This document shows positions 11,871 to 24,879 of a stretch of DNA of 64,000 nucleotides, in pieces (positions within the stretch are counted from its first letter, which is position 1; every line of letters starts with the position of its first letter). The translations under genes were made by a program, and so were the position numbers. A model generated the notes under the pieces. That model made no database searches. It worked only from the letters and a program-made list of their open reading frames with translations, and was not told the origin of the DNA. This DNA is from Cryptomeria japonica (taxonomy: Eukaryota > Streptophyta > Pinopsida > Cupressales > Cupressaceae), in assembly GCF_030272615.1 (NCBI RefSeq), contig NC_081410.1, positions 570,607,152 through 570,671,151 on the forward strand. Direction: 5' to 3'.

Positions 11871-12670
11871 TGTAGACATCTAAAATTGTTTCTTGATTTA
11901 TTTTATTAATTCATTAGCTTCTTCCTCTAATAATGAAATAAATATATCAATTTATTTAATTACTTCACTAAGCCTTTTCCTTCTATCCAAATAAATATTT
12001 ATTATTTATTTAATCCCACCTCCATTCTTAGATTAAATAAAGACTTTGTTTATTTAATTTATTTATCCTCCTCTATTAATTAAATAAATACTTTTATTTA
12101 TTGAATTAATTCAGTTACCTTTTTTCTCTTTCAATCATAGACCTCTAACTTGCTCATAGGGATCATAATCTAATTTTGTAGGCATGTGACAAGTGTAAAT
12201 CATCTATTCATTCACTTTTCATTTTGTACAAATTCAAATCACCTCTTAATCTCCTCCCTCTATCTTTACCTAACCTCAAATCCTATTAATTCCCTCTCAT
12301 CTATGTGAACCTACTCATTAATAACCCCTTCTCTTGATCTAAACCCTCCACTTTAAAGTTGATCACTATAAAAGAGGCATACTATTCTCATTTTCCATAA
12401 AATCATGTCATGAGCATACTTACACTTTGCCAAAATCATTCAAATAATGCACCATCACAACCACATACATTCTTCCTTGATCTTTTATGCAAGTGCAACA
12501 TAAATTTGAGAGCGCCCATTATCAAATTCAAGATCATGGAGGATATGAGTCTAATGGAGACTAGCCTCTTATGCATGTGAAGGTATAAATTTGTTTCTTT
12601 TTTGTTATTTGCATGCATTTATTGATCTCTATTGAAGTTGTGTTGAATTTGTTTGTAGATATAGGTTTAG
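11871..12670 (+). mobile_element. possible solo LTR or LTR fragment
   Basis: Starts TGTAGACATCTAAAATTG, close to the start of the LTR at 57983 (TGTAGACACCTAAAA). It has repeated TTAATTAAATAAAT-type U3 sequence and a good TATA box, TATAAAAG, at 12367-12374. The right end is not clear: no CTACA terminus or target duplication was found, so the end given is approximate. Confidence 0.35.
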
Positions 12671-13583
12671 TGGTTGGATCTTAATTAGGATTTAAATTCA
12701 GCAAAACAAAGAGAATAAAAATAAAATGTTAAAGTCCCTTCGAATTACAGTTGTTTTTAACCACTTTAAGTCCCATTACTCTTCAAGTTAATTTTAATAA
12801 GGTGAAATGATCGTAAGTGTAAAACGTCATTTCATGAAGTTAGTGGAGACAGAAAATGAACATTATATTGTAATCACTTCATCAAAAGTTTCAGTTCACT
12901 CATCAAAACAAGAAATCCATAGTAATAAAAAATGTTAAGAGCTATTAATTTATAAAGCGGTTGAAAGGGATAAAACATTGATATCCCTAGTATAATTAGT
13001 CACACAAAAAATAAATACAATAGCTTCCTCCGATTCTTCCATCTTGTACTTATCCTAAAGGTGATTAGGCCATTTTGGTGTAACCGTGGAGGACATTAAG
13101 AATAAATATTTCTTTCACCTAGCTATTGTTGTGCCTTCTAATTCTAATTTAATATGTAGATGATAAATAATTCATAGCATATCACAAAATGGGGTTAATT
13201 AGGATGCCTATGTTAATACTAGGCATGACATTCATCTAGAATTTCCTATTTCTTGTAATTATAATTTAATTATGCAAATGATAGGTAATTCTTAGTACAT
13301 CATGAAGTGGGTCTAAGTAGAATACTTATGTTGAGACTAGGTCTACAAAAATCACCAAAAATTCATGTCTTATAATTGTAATTGTATTATGTAAATTATG
13401 TAATGTCTAGTATACCTATGTTAAGGAGGGGATTTATTTATTCTAAAAGATACTTGGGATGTAGTATAAAAGAAAATTTAATGGTAATTTTGAAAAATAG
13501 AAAATTTAATAAGTTGTAAGAAAATATTACAAGTTTGGTGCTATGAGAACTGAGAAGGCAATCAATGCTTAGGCTTGAGATGT
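12671..13583. other. no gene seen
   Basis: AT-rich flank of the copia-type insertion. No feature supported. Confidence 0.4.
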
Positions 13584-13588
13584 TTGTT

Positions 13589-14066
13589 TGTGAGATTTTG
13601 CCAGGATCAAGAGCTCAATGAAAAGTAAAAAATAGAGACAAAATATAGGACAAGAATAAACTGTATTCTCATCAATAGATAAATGATCAATAGTTGTTCA
13701 TACAATGAATATGAGCCTACATATATAGGCAAGGCAATATGGATATGTGAGTACACAAACATGACATGTGGCTCAATAAGAAACAAGGGTAGGTAGGAAA
13801 TATGTGTGGTAGGTAGGAGAAACAATAAAATATTGCACATGAGGTGGATCACCCACCGAAGGTGGAATTATCACTCCATAATAAGTGGATATAATAGAGT
13901 AATAACAAGATCACACCATAAAAGGTGGAAATTTGCCTACACACACTATCCCAATGTGGCACAAACACCCAAGTGTCTCATACCGAAACTAATATGAAAT
14001 GTATTTCCTAAGTAAACTTAAGTAAGGTGTAATAATATCAAAGATGAATAATTATTTACACCAACA
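13589..14066 (-). repeat. 3' LTR of the gag-only element
   Basis: 478 bp, alignable without gaps to 18343-18820. On the plus strand it starts TGTGAG and ends CCAACA. It is preceded by TTGTT and followed by the C-run that is the polypurine tract of the other strand. Confidence 0.95.
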
Positions 14067-14077
14067 CCCCCCCTTAA
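14067..14077 (-). other. polypurine tract
   Basis: Reads TTAAGGGGGGG on the minus strand, immediately before the TGTTGG start of the 3' LTR. This is the usual site for plus-strand DNA priming. Confidence 0.85.
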
Positions 14078-14437
14078 GTGCAACTTAGGGGAATGCACTT
14101 AAGTATACAATGCAACTAAGCAATGCAAGATGGGTCCCGGCTACATGGCCATGTAAGGTACCCATGTTCAAATGCAAATGCATGCAGACCAATGCAATGA
14201 AACCTCTCATAAAGTGGGGAAAGAGGGAAAAACCCAATGGGAAAAAACCCTACCCCAAAAGAGAGATGAAAACAATACAAGAGAACTCTCGTAGAAGCAT
14301 GTGAGGAACAAAACCCCATGTGAGGAAAAATTCCCCCCCATATGAGCGAAGAAGATAAGCTAGGAAGCCCCCCTTCAATTTGAATCTGCACCAATGATAG
14401 AAGCTCGATGATGTATGAAGAAATTTCTCCACAAATG
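14078..14437 (-). other. 3' untranslated part of the gag-only element
   Basis: Between the last stop of the fused frame and the PPT. Open frames exist on the minus strand but show no domain. Confidence 0.5.
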
Positions 14438-15777
14438 TCAAACAACATTCCTACCCTTAGGAAGAAACAAAACCAAAGGTATATCCATGAAGTCTCCCCA
14501 ATCATGAAGGGAAGATGTATGAAAAAAAATCATGATGAATGGAATCTCTGAAAACTTCTCAAGTGTCCCCATGTCGATGCTGAAAGGTACCCCCTCCAAA
14601 GGTGGTAAACTGCTCCATATTGATGAAAAAGGCACTCCAAGATCTAGTGGAGATGAATGTAGAACATGATCCAAAGACTCACATGTCTCCTCTAAGCATA
14701 AAGAGACCTTCTCCAACTAATGTACATAAGTATTGACAATCATATCAACCTCGAAAGAATGATCATGTAGAGAATGAATAAGAGGGTCAGAGTATTCCCT
14801 CGCAACAATCAAAGAAGGATCATCTTCATCAAAGAGAAGATGAATATCATCAATGATATCTCCCAAATATTAAATGTAGGATTACACAAACAAACTTGCA
14901 ATGTCTATCAACTACTCATCCCATGAAATTGAAGTTGGATGACAATGAATATCCTGTTGCACTGAATCACATGAAGGAAAAACTGTCACACTATCTACAT
15001 CATCAGGTGCAATAGGTGATGTGATATCAATAGGAGGAGATGAAATGAAAGGCTCAAGAATAGGGTCACATGTGAGAATCCCCAAGTTCAAGTACCCAAA
15101 GTTCTCCTCAAAATCTAAATCATCACAAGATGTGTGATCATCATGTGTAGAATCATCATATGTGAAATCATCATCATCAACAAAATCTAAAAAGGAGTAT
15201 AACTGAGATGCATGATCAACCACCCCATTCGCAATGATAGCTCTAGTCTCCAAGTCTCTAATGAAAATTGACTCAAGTTTGAACTCCACAATTCTCTTAG
15301 TTGTACCATGTGTGATTTGATAGATGGAAAGGAGATTGTGTGTCGAGTGGGGTACACACAACACATCATTGAAGGAGTTATCCCTAATGGCAATAGTTAC
15401 TTTCCCAATCACATCCATGTATATAAGATTTCCCATCAAAATCTGTGGCATGGTACAAGACTCAAATGTAGAGAACATAGACTGCAAAGATGCCATATGA
15501 TGAGAAGCCCCTGAATCTAGAAGCCATCTTCTTGAATCATGACTTGTAGTAGAACAAAGAGCTTTTCCCTTTCTTGTCCCAAAAGAGTGAGTCTTCCCAC
15601 TTGTAGAAGCCATGAATTCTTTACATTTCCCTTTTGATTGTGAGGAAGTGAAAGTTGATGAATCATTCTTCTTGTATACATTAGGCAAATCAATTTTTTG
15701 CTTTTTGAAGATGTGTGTGAGCTCATCAATCTTCTTAGAATGGAAAGGACGCTCCTCATGACCAAAATGTTTACAAT
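14438..15777 (-). pseudogene. copia protease fused to an unrecognised C-terminal region
   Basis: Picks up the gag frame after a shift near 15775. The order is: the rest of a CCHC knuckle (YCKHFGHEERPF, with Phe where the last Cys belongs); a Ser/Lys linker; the protease active site WLLDSGASHHM (Asp at 15515-15517); and a conserved NLLSIYQIT stretch typical of copia proteins just before integrase. Instead of the integrase HHCC and DDE signatures there follows an acidic Asp/Ser-rich region (about 15200-14900) and then a Leu/Pro/Phe-rich tail ending LFLPKGRNVV at 14438. The frame is kept through this whole tail apart from stops at 14912 and near 14898, 14868, 14862 and 14717. The tail must therefore have been coding recently. 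Its function is unknown. Confidence 0.7.
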
Positions 15778-16565
15778 AGGCACGTAAGTCTCTCCCTCTT
15801 TGGTGAATTGTCTCTCTTGGAAGAGGATGAATCTCCTTGTTGTGGAGAAGATGGTGCTTTGTCCTTAGGCTTTGATTGCCATTTCTTCTTGTTTGAGTTG
15901 TCCTTTCCTTGATTTCCTTTATTCCCTTGATTTGCCACTAATGCTTGAGACTTAGAAGTCTTAAGAATGTCTATGCTTATCAACTTAGTTTGCTCCATCA
16001 TCAACATTTCGGTGAAAGCATCAAATGTAGGCATTGTGTAGCTTGAACCTATTGTCATCCTATGGGTTTGGAAACTAGAAACAAATGTTGCATATTCTTG
16101 TGGAAGCTTTCCCATAAAATTGAAGATCAATTGAGTATCCTTCTTATCAATGCCACAATCCTCGAGTTGTGTCGTGAACTCTTTTGCCTTAGTGACATAA
16201 TCTTGTATAGTATCAAAGTTCTTAGGATCTAACATGGTGAGATCACTATCAATTTGATATCCCCTAATCTCATCAACTTTACCATACAAGTCTTGAAACT
16301 TTTGCCAAGCATCCTTGATTAGAGTACATTTCTCAATATGAAAAATGAGATCCTTTGATACATACTTTCTTAAGGTATCAATTGCCATGATATTTTTAGA
16401 GAGACAATCCAAGTGACCAACAGGATCAACCTTAGGATCAACGGGAGAAATAATAGTTCCATCAATATAACGAGTTAGTCATTTTTCCATAAGTTTACTC
16501 CATGCATCAATTTTCTAAGTAGCATAATTATGAGGAGTTAATAGAGGAAACTTAGGAGAACCCAT
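15771..16565 (-). pseudogene. copia-type Gag (UBN2-like), interrupted
   Basis: Starts at an ATG at 16565 with MGSPKFPLLTPHNY, the usual opening of plant copia Gag. Stops at 16515-16517 (TAG) and 16479-16481 (TGA) interrupt it; the first sits where Trp is normal. The frame then stays open to 15771 through the UBN2-like core (KDAWQKFQDLYG, TQLEDCGIDKKD, LPQEYATFVSSF) and a basic Lys/Ser-rich tail. It stops inside the zinc knuckle because of a one-base shift. Gag would form the virus-like particle that packages the RNA. The element's 1.8-kb leader precedes it. Confidence 0.85.
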
Positions 16566-18330
16566 AACAGAAAAAAGGAAAGAAAACAAGAGCACAAAAT
16601 CACAAGAGGCACCCCCCCAAATTCAATCAATCAAAGTACCCCGCCCCCCCCAAAAAATGATGATTTTGGCACTTTATATGTAGTGTGTGTACAATAGGCC
16701 ACTTGCAAACAATGACAAGGTGGACTTCTGATTTAGTTTTACAACTTCCCCAATAGGCTGAGAACTACAATGCAAAAGACCAGCAAGATAGATCTATGCA
16801 ATACAAGTGCCAAATTGGCCAAAAAAGACCATATGCCGAGAGTACAATTTCTACCTAAAATCACTACAAACTAATGGCATATTATGAGAGTAGAAAAAAA
16901 ATTATGCACTTTAAAAAAAAATGTAACCTGAAAAATGAGTTCGTATGAGCCCAAACAGAGTCCAAGAAGTTGCAAAAATGAGAATTGAATAGGTACAGTC
17001 ATCAAAAAATGATATTTTGAAATGAATGTCCATTATAATTAGAAAATAATTACACCATGGGAAAGTAAATGAAATTCTAGCCCATTTCAAAAAAAATTGC
17101 ACCCAAAAAAGAGCAAAAATGAGCAAGATATGGCCTTTTGAAGTTGAACTGCAAAATCAAAAAGCTCAACAAAGGGGGCTTGTCAAATTTTCAAAAAAAA
17201 TGATATGAGAAAAACACTAGGTTAAATTTGATGGTTGTATGACCATCATGAAAACTTCATCTCCCTGCTGACTAGGCGTTCGTACAGTACAAACTGCTGA
17301 CATGGTGCAATTAGAAAATGTCAAGTGTCGTATGACAATGATGTGGCAAGTATGGTATGCGTCTATGTGTCTGGGCTACATGTTGTGCTGATGTGGTAGC
17401 AAACTGGGCTACTAACTGGGCAAGTTAGATGAAGGGTCTATCTGAATCGGTTAACTATAGGACTGATGTGGCACGTGAAGACTAGGCGCTAACTATGATG
17501 ACGTCAGGGCAGCTGTCTACATGGTAGGGATCAATAGGTAGCCGGATGGTGGATGCGATGCCGGTGCGGGAGAAGCTGTTGTCGACAGGGTCACGAGTGC
17601 CAAAGCAGGGTCCACGGTAGGCGTGAAGGATGTCAGCTGACGGGTGGGGCCAATGCAAGAGCAAAATGTCGGTGGTCAGGAGAACTTCGCAGGCGGTGCA
17701 GGTCAGCAGAACATCGGTGGTCAGGATAACTCCGTGGGCGTTGCAGAAAAGGAGACCTGTGTGCGAAAGTTGTCAGGTTGTCAGAAAGGCGAGGCAGGGG
17801 TCGGTCGAGCTCGGTGATCGCTGGCAGGTGGGAAGACAACGAAAGTTGCTAGAAGAGGAGGAGGCCGTAGGCAACGGTGCAAATTGTGGTGGCAGGTATG
17901 GTGGGCCTACAACAAAAAGCACAACTGCAAGGTATGGTGGGGCGGGGTGGTTTGCGGACCCCCCCCTAAAATACAAAAGTTTTGATTTTTTTTTTCTAAA
18001 GAACTTTTTCAAAAAAAAAATTCTGCGGAAAATGATATATTTTTTTTATTAAAAAAAACTGCAAAAAATAAATTTATTTTGTTTTTTAAATTTTTTTTCT
18101 GAAAGTTCGTACTGTACTGCCCAAATAGGGCAAAAATTTTCCTCCAAGCCCAAAATTCTACTTTCACCAAAATAGGCCGAATTTATACTCAACATTCATG
18201 GAAACGCCCATCCGGATGCAATGGCGAGGTCGGATCTGGTCTAGGATGCCTCCAAAAGATGCTTCTTATCAGATCTAGCTCTTGACATCATAATAATGCA
18301 TCTCAAAGCTAAACCAATGACGCTCTAATG
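16566..18330 (-). other. 5' leader of the gag-only element
   Basis: About 1.77 kb between the PBS and gag. The part near 17480-17960 is clearly more GC-rich than the rest and holds short open frames on both strands with Pro/Ser/Arg bias. No domain is seen. It may carry packaging or dimerisation signals, which I cannot identify. Confidence 0.6.
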
Positions 18331-18342
18331 GATCTGATACCA
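18331..18342 (-). other. primer binding site, initiator tRNA-Met type
   Basis: Reads TGGTATCAGATC on the minus strand, directly touching the LTR. It matches the start of the usual plant copia PBS TGGTATCAGAGC except for one base near the end. Confidence 0.9.
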
Positions 18343-18820
18343 TGTGAGTTTTTTCCAAGATCAAGAGCTCAATAAAAAGTACAAAATAGAGACAAAATAT
18401 AGTACAAGAATAAACTGTATTCTCATCAATAGATAAATGATCAATAGTTGTTCACACAATGAATATGAGCTTGCATATATAGGTAGGGCAATATGGATAT
18501 GTGATCACACAAACATGACATGTGGCTCAATAAGAAACAAGGGTAGGTAGGAAATAAGTGTGGTAGGTAGGAGAAACAATAAAATATTCCACATGAGGTG
18601 GATCACCCACCGAAGGTGGAATTATCACTCCACAATAAGTGGATATGATAGACTAATAACAAGATCACACCATAAAAGGTGGAAATTCTCCTACACACAC
18701 TATCCCAATGTGGCACAAACACCCAAGTGTTTCATACCCAAACTATTATGAAATGCATTTCCTAAGTAAACTTAAGTAAGGTGTAATAATATCCAAGATG
18801 AATAATTAATTACACCAACA
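18343..18820 (-). repeat. 5' LTR of the gag-only element
   Basis: 478 bp, same boundaries as the other copy. It contains CCTATATATGC on the minus strand, a likely TATA box, near 18473-18483. It is followed on the plus strand by the target copy TTGTT. Confidence 0.95.
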
Positions 18821-18825
18821 TTGTT

Positions 18826-19699
18826 GGTTTCACTATTAAGACTAAACGTTTGAAGATTGGTTTGTTGCAATTAATGATTCCTAAGCAGTGTGAAAGAGGA
18901 TTTACATAATATTTAAAGATACATGACTATAACCATAAAGGGTGTTTCATTTTTTCCTCAATTCATGGTTTTGGATTTTATATTTATCATTAAATTGCTA
19001 GAATGATGAATACCCATTTTATTAAACACAATAAATATTGTCTACATAAGTTCAAAAGAATCAATATCCTCAAAGTCTAAGGCCCTATGCCTTCAAATAC
19101 AATATTTAAAAACTTCTATGCCTATTGATTAATATAACTATTTGTCATAACTTTTGGTACAAAACCTAAAGGATCTACTTCATATCTATGATAACCATCC
19201 TAAGGAATTTTATATTACAAAGAAACTATCCAAAATATATGACTTAGACCTAAATACAAAACTCTCTAACCTCAAACTGCATCCTTGATCACTTCATCAT
19301 CTGAGGAGATCTCACTAGTTCTGGTTCATCAACTTGAATTTTCTCTTCAAGACCTTGTTGCATAAATATTGTTATCCATTTTAGGTCACTTACTCATTTA
19401 GGTGCATTTTCCGATGAATTTTTTTGACAAACTATGGGATTTCTTTTGTTTTTTTGGATCTTCCAAGGCAATTTGTGTCAAATTTGTTTTTTTTAAATCT
19501 TGCCCGATGTTCATTAGAACTTTGATGAAAAACAAAAAAGTGAAAAAGTGAAAAAAAACCCTTAAGGCTAGTCAAGTAAATAATATAAAAAATAGCACGG
19601 CCAGTGTTTTTCGTACTTGTGACATCATTTTGCTTGGTTTGTGAAGATTATAGACCAAATTTTCCATAGCCCAATTTTTTTTGCCTGTGAAGAAAAATC
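18826..19699. other. flank upstream of the CACTA gene
   Basis: No gene. It should contain the promoter and left end of the CACTA element. A CACTATTAAG string sits at about 18832, but I could not match it to a right end. Confidence 0.35.
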
Positions 19700-20875
19700 A
19701 TGGAAGATAATATCATAAAAGAACAAAATAAGGAGACAATTTCTAGATTGTGGTCTAGCTTAAAAAGAAAAGGTGATGGGAAATGTTATTGTTCCTGCAA
19801 AAATTGTAAGGGCTTAAACACTAGAAGACTTTTAATCACAACAACTGAGAAACATTGTAGGCGTCATGGTCACTTTGAAGGGGGGCATGATTATCATCCA
19901 TTGGTAAGTTGTTCATTATATGTGTTTATATTGATTGCATTTGTAAATGTTTATATCATTTTAACAATTTATATACATAAAAAATCACTTGTTAATAAGA
20001 TTGTGATCATGGTTTATTTATGTTGATCATTTTTATCTAGGTGGGGAACCCTAGGGCACATGATATGGACTACCATGACCCAAAAAATGTGGTTTTCCAA
20101 GTGGAGGAACATGGAGGTGTGAATATGGAAGCTCAAGATAATGATCCTCTAGAAGAAGATGATCATGCACTAGAAAACACAGTTGAAGATGATGGTACAA
20201 AAACATTGATCATGACACATTTAGTACTGGTGCAGTTGTTCATGATGATCAACATGACTTTGATGTTGTTCATGATTTACCTGTACTTGAGAAAGCATGT
20301 GAACCCCTTTACGAAGGCCCCCAAACAACTCTTCTCTCTGGTGTATTGTTGTTGGTGAACTTGAAGGTTATGAATGTTTTATCCAACATAAAAATCTCAC
20401 GTATGTTAAGGTATGTCATCTTTTTTCATATATTTTTGTTGTTATTTTATCACTAGTAAATAAAAGGTGAAATATGTACCATTAATATTCTTTATATTAA
20501 CAAATTATTTTTATCATTCTAGATTGATAGGTGATTTTTTATAACCACCATCAAATATTCTACCTCGCTCATATTGAGAATTATCTGCCATTATGAAAGA
20601 TATTGGAATGGAGTATCAAGCAATAGGTTCATGTCCCAATCATTATATTATTTATCATAAACAACATGAGTTTAAAATAGAATTCCTTGAATGTCATATT
20701 AGTAGAGATCGAATAGATCAACTAACAAAAAGGTGCCTCTCAAGGTTCTTTCTTATATTCCCACTATTCCATGTTTGCAATGATTATTTAGGTGTGAAAT
20801 CTTGGTGCAATTTATGGACTACAATGCACACAATAGAAGTTGAGATGACATTGTTTGAATGTCTGCGGATGGTTC

Positions 20876-22092
20876 TATTAGACAGTTCAAATAACTGGAA
20901 GACAACTGAGAGGGGGGGTGAATCAGTTGTCACAGATTACTGGAGCTATTAGCAATTAAAAATTTAATACCAGAACCCAAAACATTAATACCGGAATAGA
21001 TGTTGAACCAATTAAACATAAACAATAATCACAAAATAAATACTATTCACATGACACCAAGATTTGTACGTGGAAAACCCGGTAAAGGGAAAAACCATGG
21101 TGGGAAGCCTACCCACAATCAGATAATTCTTCTACAGTAAGTATGTGAATTACAACTGAGGGGCCTACACTTGTAGGATGGTCAACATCCTAGAGCGCAC
21201 TACTCATCACAAAAGTAGCCTCACTGGCTACATACAAATCCAAACTACAATCCGGAGAAGTGTTGAACTGTAAATGATAGCATTTCCTATGCCTGAGTAC
21301 AGTTCCAGTTAAGCTTAATAACGGAAGACTAAATCCTCTTACATAAACCCAATTAGATCTCCAATGATCGACCAAATCCTCTACCTGAATGATATTACAT
21401 TATTCGCACATTACATTCCTTGACCATGACCTCTAATCATAACCATGAATCTCTAATGAGATCTTACATCTATATATACAAACCCTCAACCATAAACAAT
21501 TAGGTTGGCACCAGATAATAAACTAATTACATAATTACAAACCTCGTTAGCCTTAGACCAAACAAATAATATCCAACACATAAGACATCCCAAAAATTCA
21601 TCGAGAGGTCCAATCCACACGTTACAATTAAAGTTGGTCCATAACCTAGATCAACCGAGACCCAGTATAGGTCCACACGCTATAGCAATGATCTCCATCT
21701 GCCAAGTCTGGAACATTATCATGAACAACATCCTAAAACTCCACCAGAAGCTGCACCAACACCACTTATGCAATTCATCAAAGATCTTCATCAAAATCTC
21801 TATCGGTGAAACTCTCGTTGGAACCAAAAGCCAAGCTTCCAAGAAAACAAGATAGCATCTGATCACTGGACCAAAGCCAACTGACTAAATATGAGCATGG
21901 GTATCATGAACAAGCCAATTCCATCACCAAACTATACCAAAGCCTACTGGAGCATGCTAGATCCAAATCATCCAGAAACCACTCAACCTACCGAGACTAG
22001 AAGGGTGTCGGTAAAGCATCCAAACAACTAGTGTTGGTATCAATGACAAAACATCAATGCACCACATAATCAATTCCACCAAATGGCCAACA
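20876..22092 (-). mobile_element. solo LTR of a copia element, inside the CACTA gene
   Basis: 1,217 bp flanked by GGTTC on both sides (20871-20875 and 22093-22097). On the minus strand it starts TGTTGGCCATTTGG, has a TATATATA box near 21471-21480, and near its end has CTGATTCACCCCCCC (20908-20926), as does the LTR end before the 52-kb copia element. The other terminus reads TATT rather than TGTT on plus, one base off the usual TG. There is no internal region, so it arose by LTR-LTR recombination. It interrupts the TNP2 exon between codons for the SADGS motif. Confidence 0.88.
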
Positions 22093-24879
22093 GGTTCTAC
22101 ATTTATGGACATAGAGGGAAAATGGCCACACTTTAAAGAAGAACCTCATAATCTCAGGCTTTCATTGGTAGCAAACGGTGTGAATCCATTTGGAGAGCTG
22201 AGATCTGTTTACTAGGTGTGGCTTGTTTTGGTATCAACAATAAAATTCCTCCATGGATATCAATAAAGAGGGAGCAGATAATGTTGGCAATGATTTTTCT
22301 AGGTATTTTATTCATTTTATAGTCATGTACATTAAATTATATATATTGTAGTAAAATTATTATAATAATTATGTAATATTTTTGTTCATTCAACTAGATA
22401 AGTACCAAGTTAAAGATATGAATGTATATATCAAGCCTCTTATCGGCGAGTTGCTGGAGTTATGGAATGGTGTCACTATTTATGACTTCTCTAGACCAAT
22501 AGAACAAAGACAATTTCAATTCCATGCAATGCTTGTATGGACAATTCATGATGCCCTAGGGCTAACACATTTTTGTGGTATGTTATAATATTCAACTTGC
22601 ACACTTTAATTATGTTTAGTTTTTTAAAGTATAAATCATGCATTTTTTAAAATATCCATTCAATATATACAATTATAAAAATTAACATGTTTAATCCAAT
22701 TATACATGATCTTGCAAGTCTTCAAACAAAGAAAAAATTTGCATGTCCAGTTTGTGGTTCAAAGATGAAATCTCGTCATTCAACAAGTTTAGGAAAGTAG
22801 GTGTTTGATGAGTATAGGCACTTCCTCCACAAAAATCATAAGTATTGAAGTACTCAAAAACATCTTTTCAATGGGAAAGCAAAGACTACATCAAAACCAC
22901 GAAGTATGACACATCGCCTATGGAAGTTGGAATATAATTAAATTAATCATCAAGGTAATGTCGTTCAATCTAATTGTTTATCTATCCTATATAATATGTT
23001 TGGAATTTATATTTTTATATTGTGTTTTGTTTACTCATGCTCTAATTGACAATTATTTTCATTGTTAAGTTTTTACACTTATATGCTTCATGAAGGTCAT
23101 CAAGGCGTTAATTACCACATTCCAAAGGGACTAAAAAGTTATCCTAGACAATTTAGTAGTTTTCCCTACTATGAGAAACTGTAATTTTTCCATTTGTTTG
23201 ATACTATTCATATTGGAAAGAATATAATAGAGACATTATGGAAAATATTGGATGGAAGGCGTGACAAATAAAAAATTGTCAAAATTTGTAGTGACATTCA
23301 GGAATTAAATCATGCAATGAAAAATTGCATTCAATTAAATAGCGATGGAGACTAAATTAATATAAGTTCCATTCCTCGGTTATTAACGGAGCAACAAAGC
23401 AATGTTATAAAAGAGGTCATATGAAAAATTTATTTTCCCACAAGATTTGCTATGAACAAAAACAATCTCATAACAAAGAAAAGTGAATTTGGGCCCAGGA
23501 TGAAAACGCATGATTGGCATACCTTCAATAAGGTAATTCATGTTCTTGTATATTTTCTATATATTTGTATACTACATGCACTTTTCATTGTATTATGTTT
23601 AGTACTAGTTTTTGAAAAACAATGAAAGGATCATTTTATAATTATTGCAGTATGTTCTACCTCTATCTCTCCCATACCACTTCGACGATAATGTATATGA
23701 TATTAGAAAATACTTGAGGTAAGTAGTGTTATTTTTCAATTTGTTGTATAGATAATATATTTACCATTTGTTTTACTTGTTATGTAATATATTGTATATT
23801 ATTTTATTAATTCTCATTAATATATTTGTGTCTTGAATCACTTGCAGATGGTTGTCATCTAAAGAAATTCATAAAGAAGATAAAAATATTGGAAGAAAAA
23901 AATTCCTTGTCTAATGTGTGAAATGCAAAAGTGTCTACCTTTGAAATTTTTTAATGCACAAGAACACCACCTCATACACCAAGTTGAGGAGATTGAATTG
24001 TGTGGACCTATACACACAAGGTCAATGTGGATGGTTGAGAGGCACTTGAAATTTTTGAAGCCTTTGGTTCAGCAAAGAGCACATCCTAAGGATCGTATGG
24101 TGGAGGGATATATGGTATACCAAACTATGGTGTACATTACTGAATATCTTCCTAAGTTTGCGGCAAAGATCCATGTAGATCACATTTGGAATCCCAACTC
24201 CAGTAACAAATTCAAAGGGGAGTACCTGATGGGGAAAGGTAGATTGAGGAAGGTGAGAGGTAATTATTGGATGTTCATGGATATTAATCTGAATACATTT
24301 TACATTTGGTTTTTTATTGTAGTTAATAAATTCTTAATCTTCAATATACACCAGTTGTAAATTTCTAGTTATTTTTTCTATAGTTGTTCGAGAGTGGGAT
24401 GCACTACACTTGTATGTCGCAAATAATCTTGATTGCATGATGGTATGGATTGAAATATTTCAACAATTTGGTCGCACATTAACATGGGAAGGTGTGGTTT
24501 CATTGATTAAAGAAGCTCATCCTAATGGAGATTCCAATGTTACACCAATGGAAATTGATCTGGCATATGGTTTAATAGATAAACAAGTATGTATAAATAT
24601 ATTAATCACCTATATTATATATGTTATTTCAATTGTAATGATGTATATATAGGTTATTTTTTCCATACATTCAACCAAGAATAAATATGTTTATCAACTG
24701 GTGAAACACCACAAGGCTATGTGGTGCAATGGTCATAAATTTTGCATCAAGAAGTTGGATGACACAAAGAAAACTTGTGATTCTGGGATAATTGTAGTAT
24801 TTCAGGTGACTAATGTTTCATCTAGAAGTGACATACATCTGGGCAAGTGCAAGGTAATGAGTCACAAATTCACGGAAGT

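Larger units (their letters stand above)
13589..18820 (-). mobile_element. complete non-autonomous copia-type LTR retrotransposon
   Basis: A full 5,232-bp element on the minus strand, bounded by 478-bp LTRs and a perfect 5-bp target duplication, TTGTT (13584-13588 and 18821-18825). The LTRs begin TGTTGG and end CACA on the element strand. The PBS lies directly next to the 5' LTR and a PPT next to the 3' LTR. The interior encodes Gag and an aspartic protease, then a run of unrecognised coding-like sequence. Integrase, reverse transcriptase and RNase H are absent, so it must have been moved by a partner's enzymes. The design matches the published idea of TR-GAG elements (terminal repeats plus gag only). 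A hand count gives about 26 differences between the LTRs, roughly 5%. Confidence 0.93.

Noticed and set aside
17482-18052. Frames on both strands in the GC-rich part of the gag-only element's leader
   Set aside because: Biased by composition, no domain, and placed between PBS and gag where no gene is expected.
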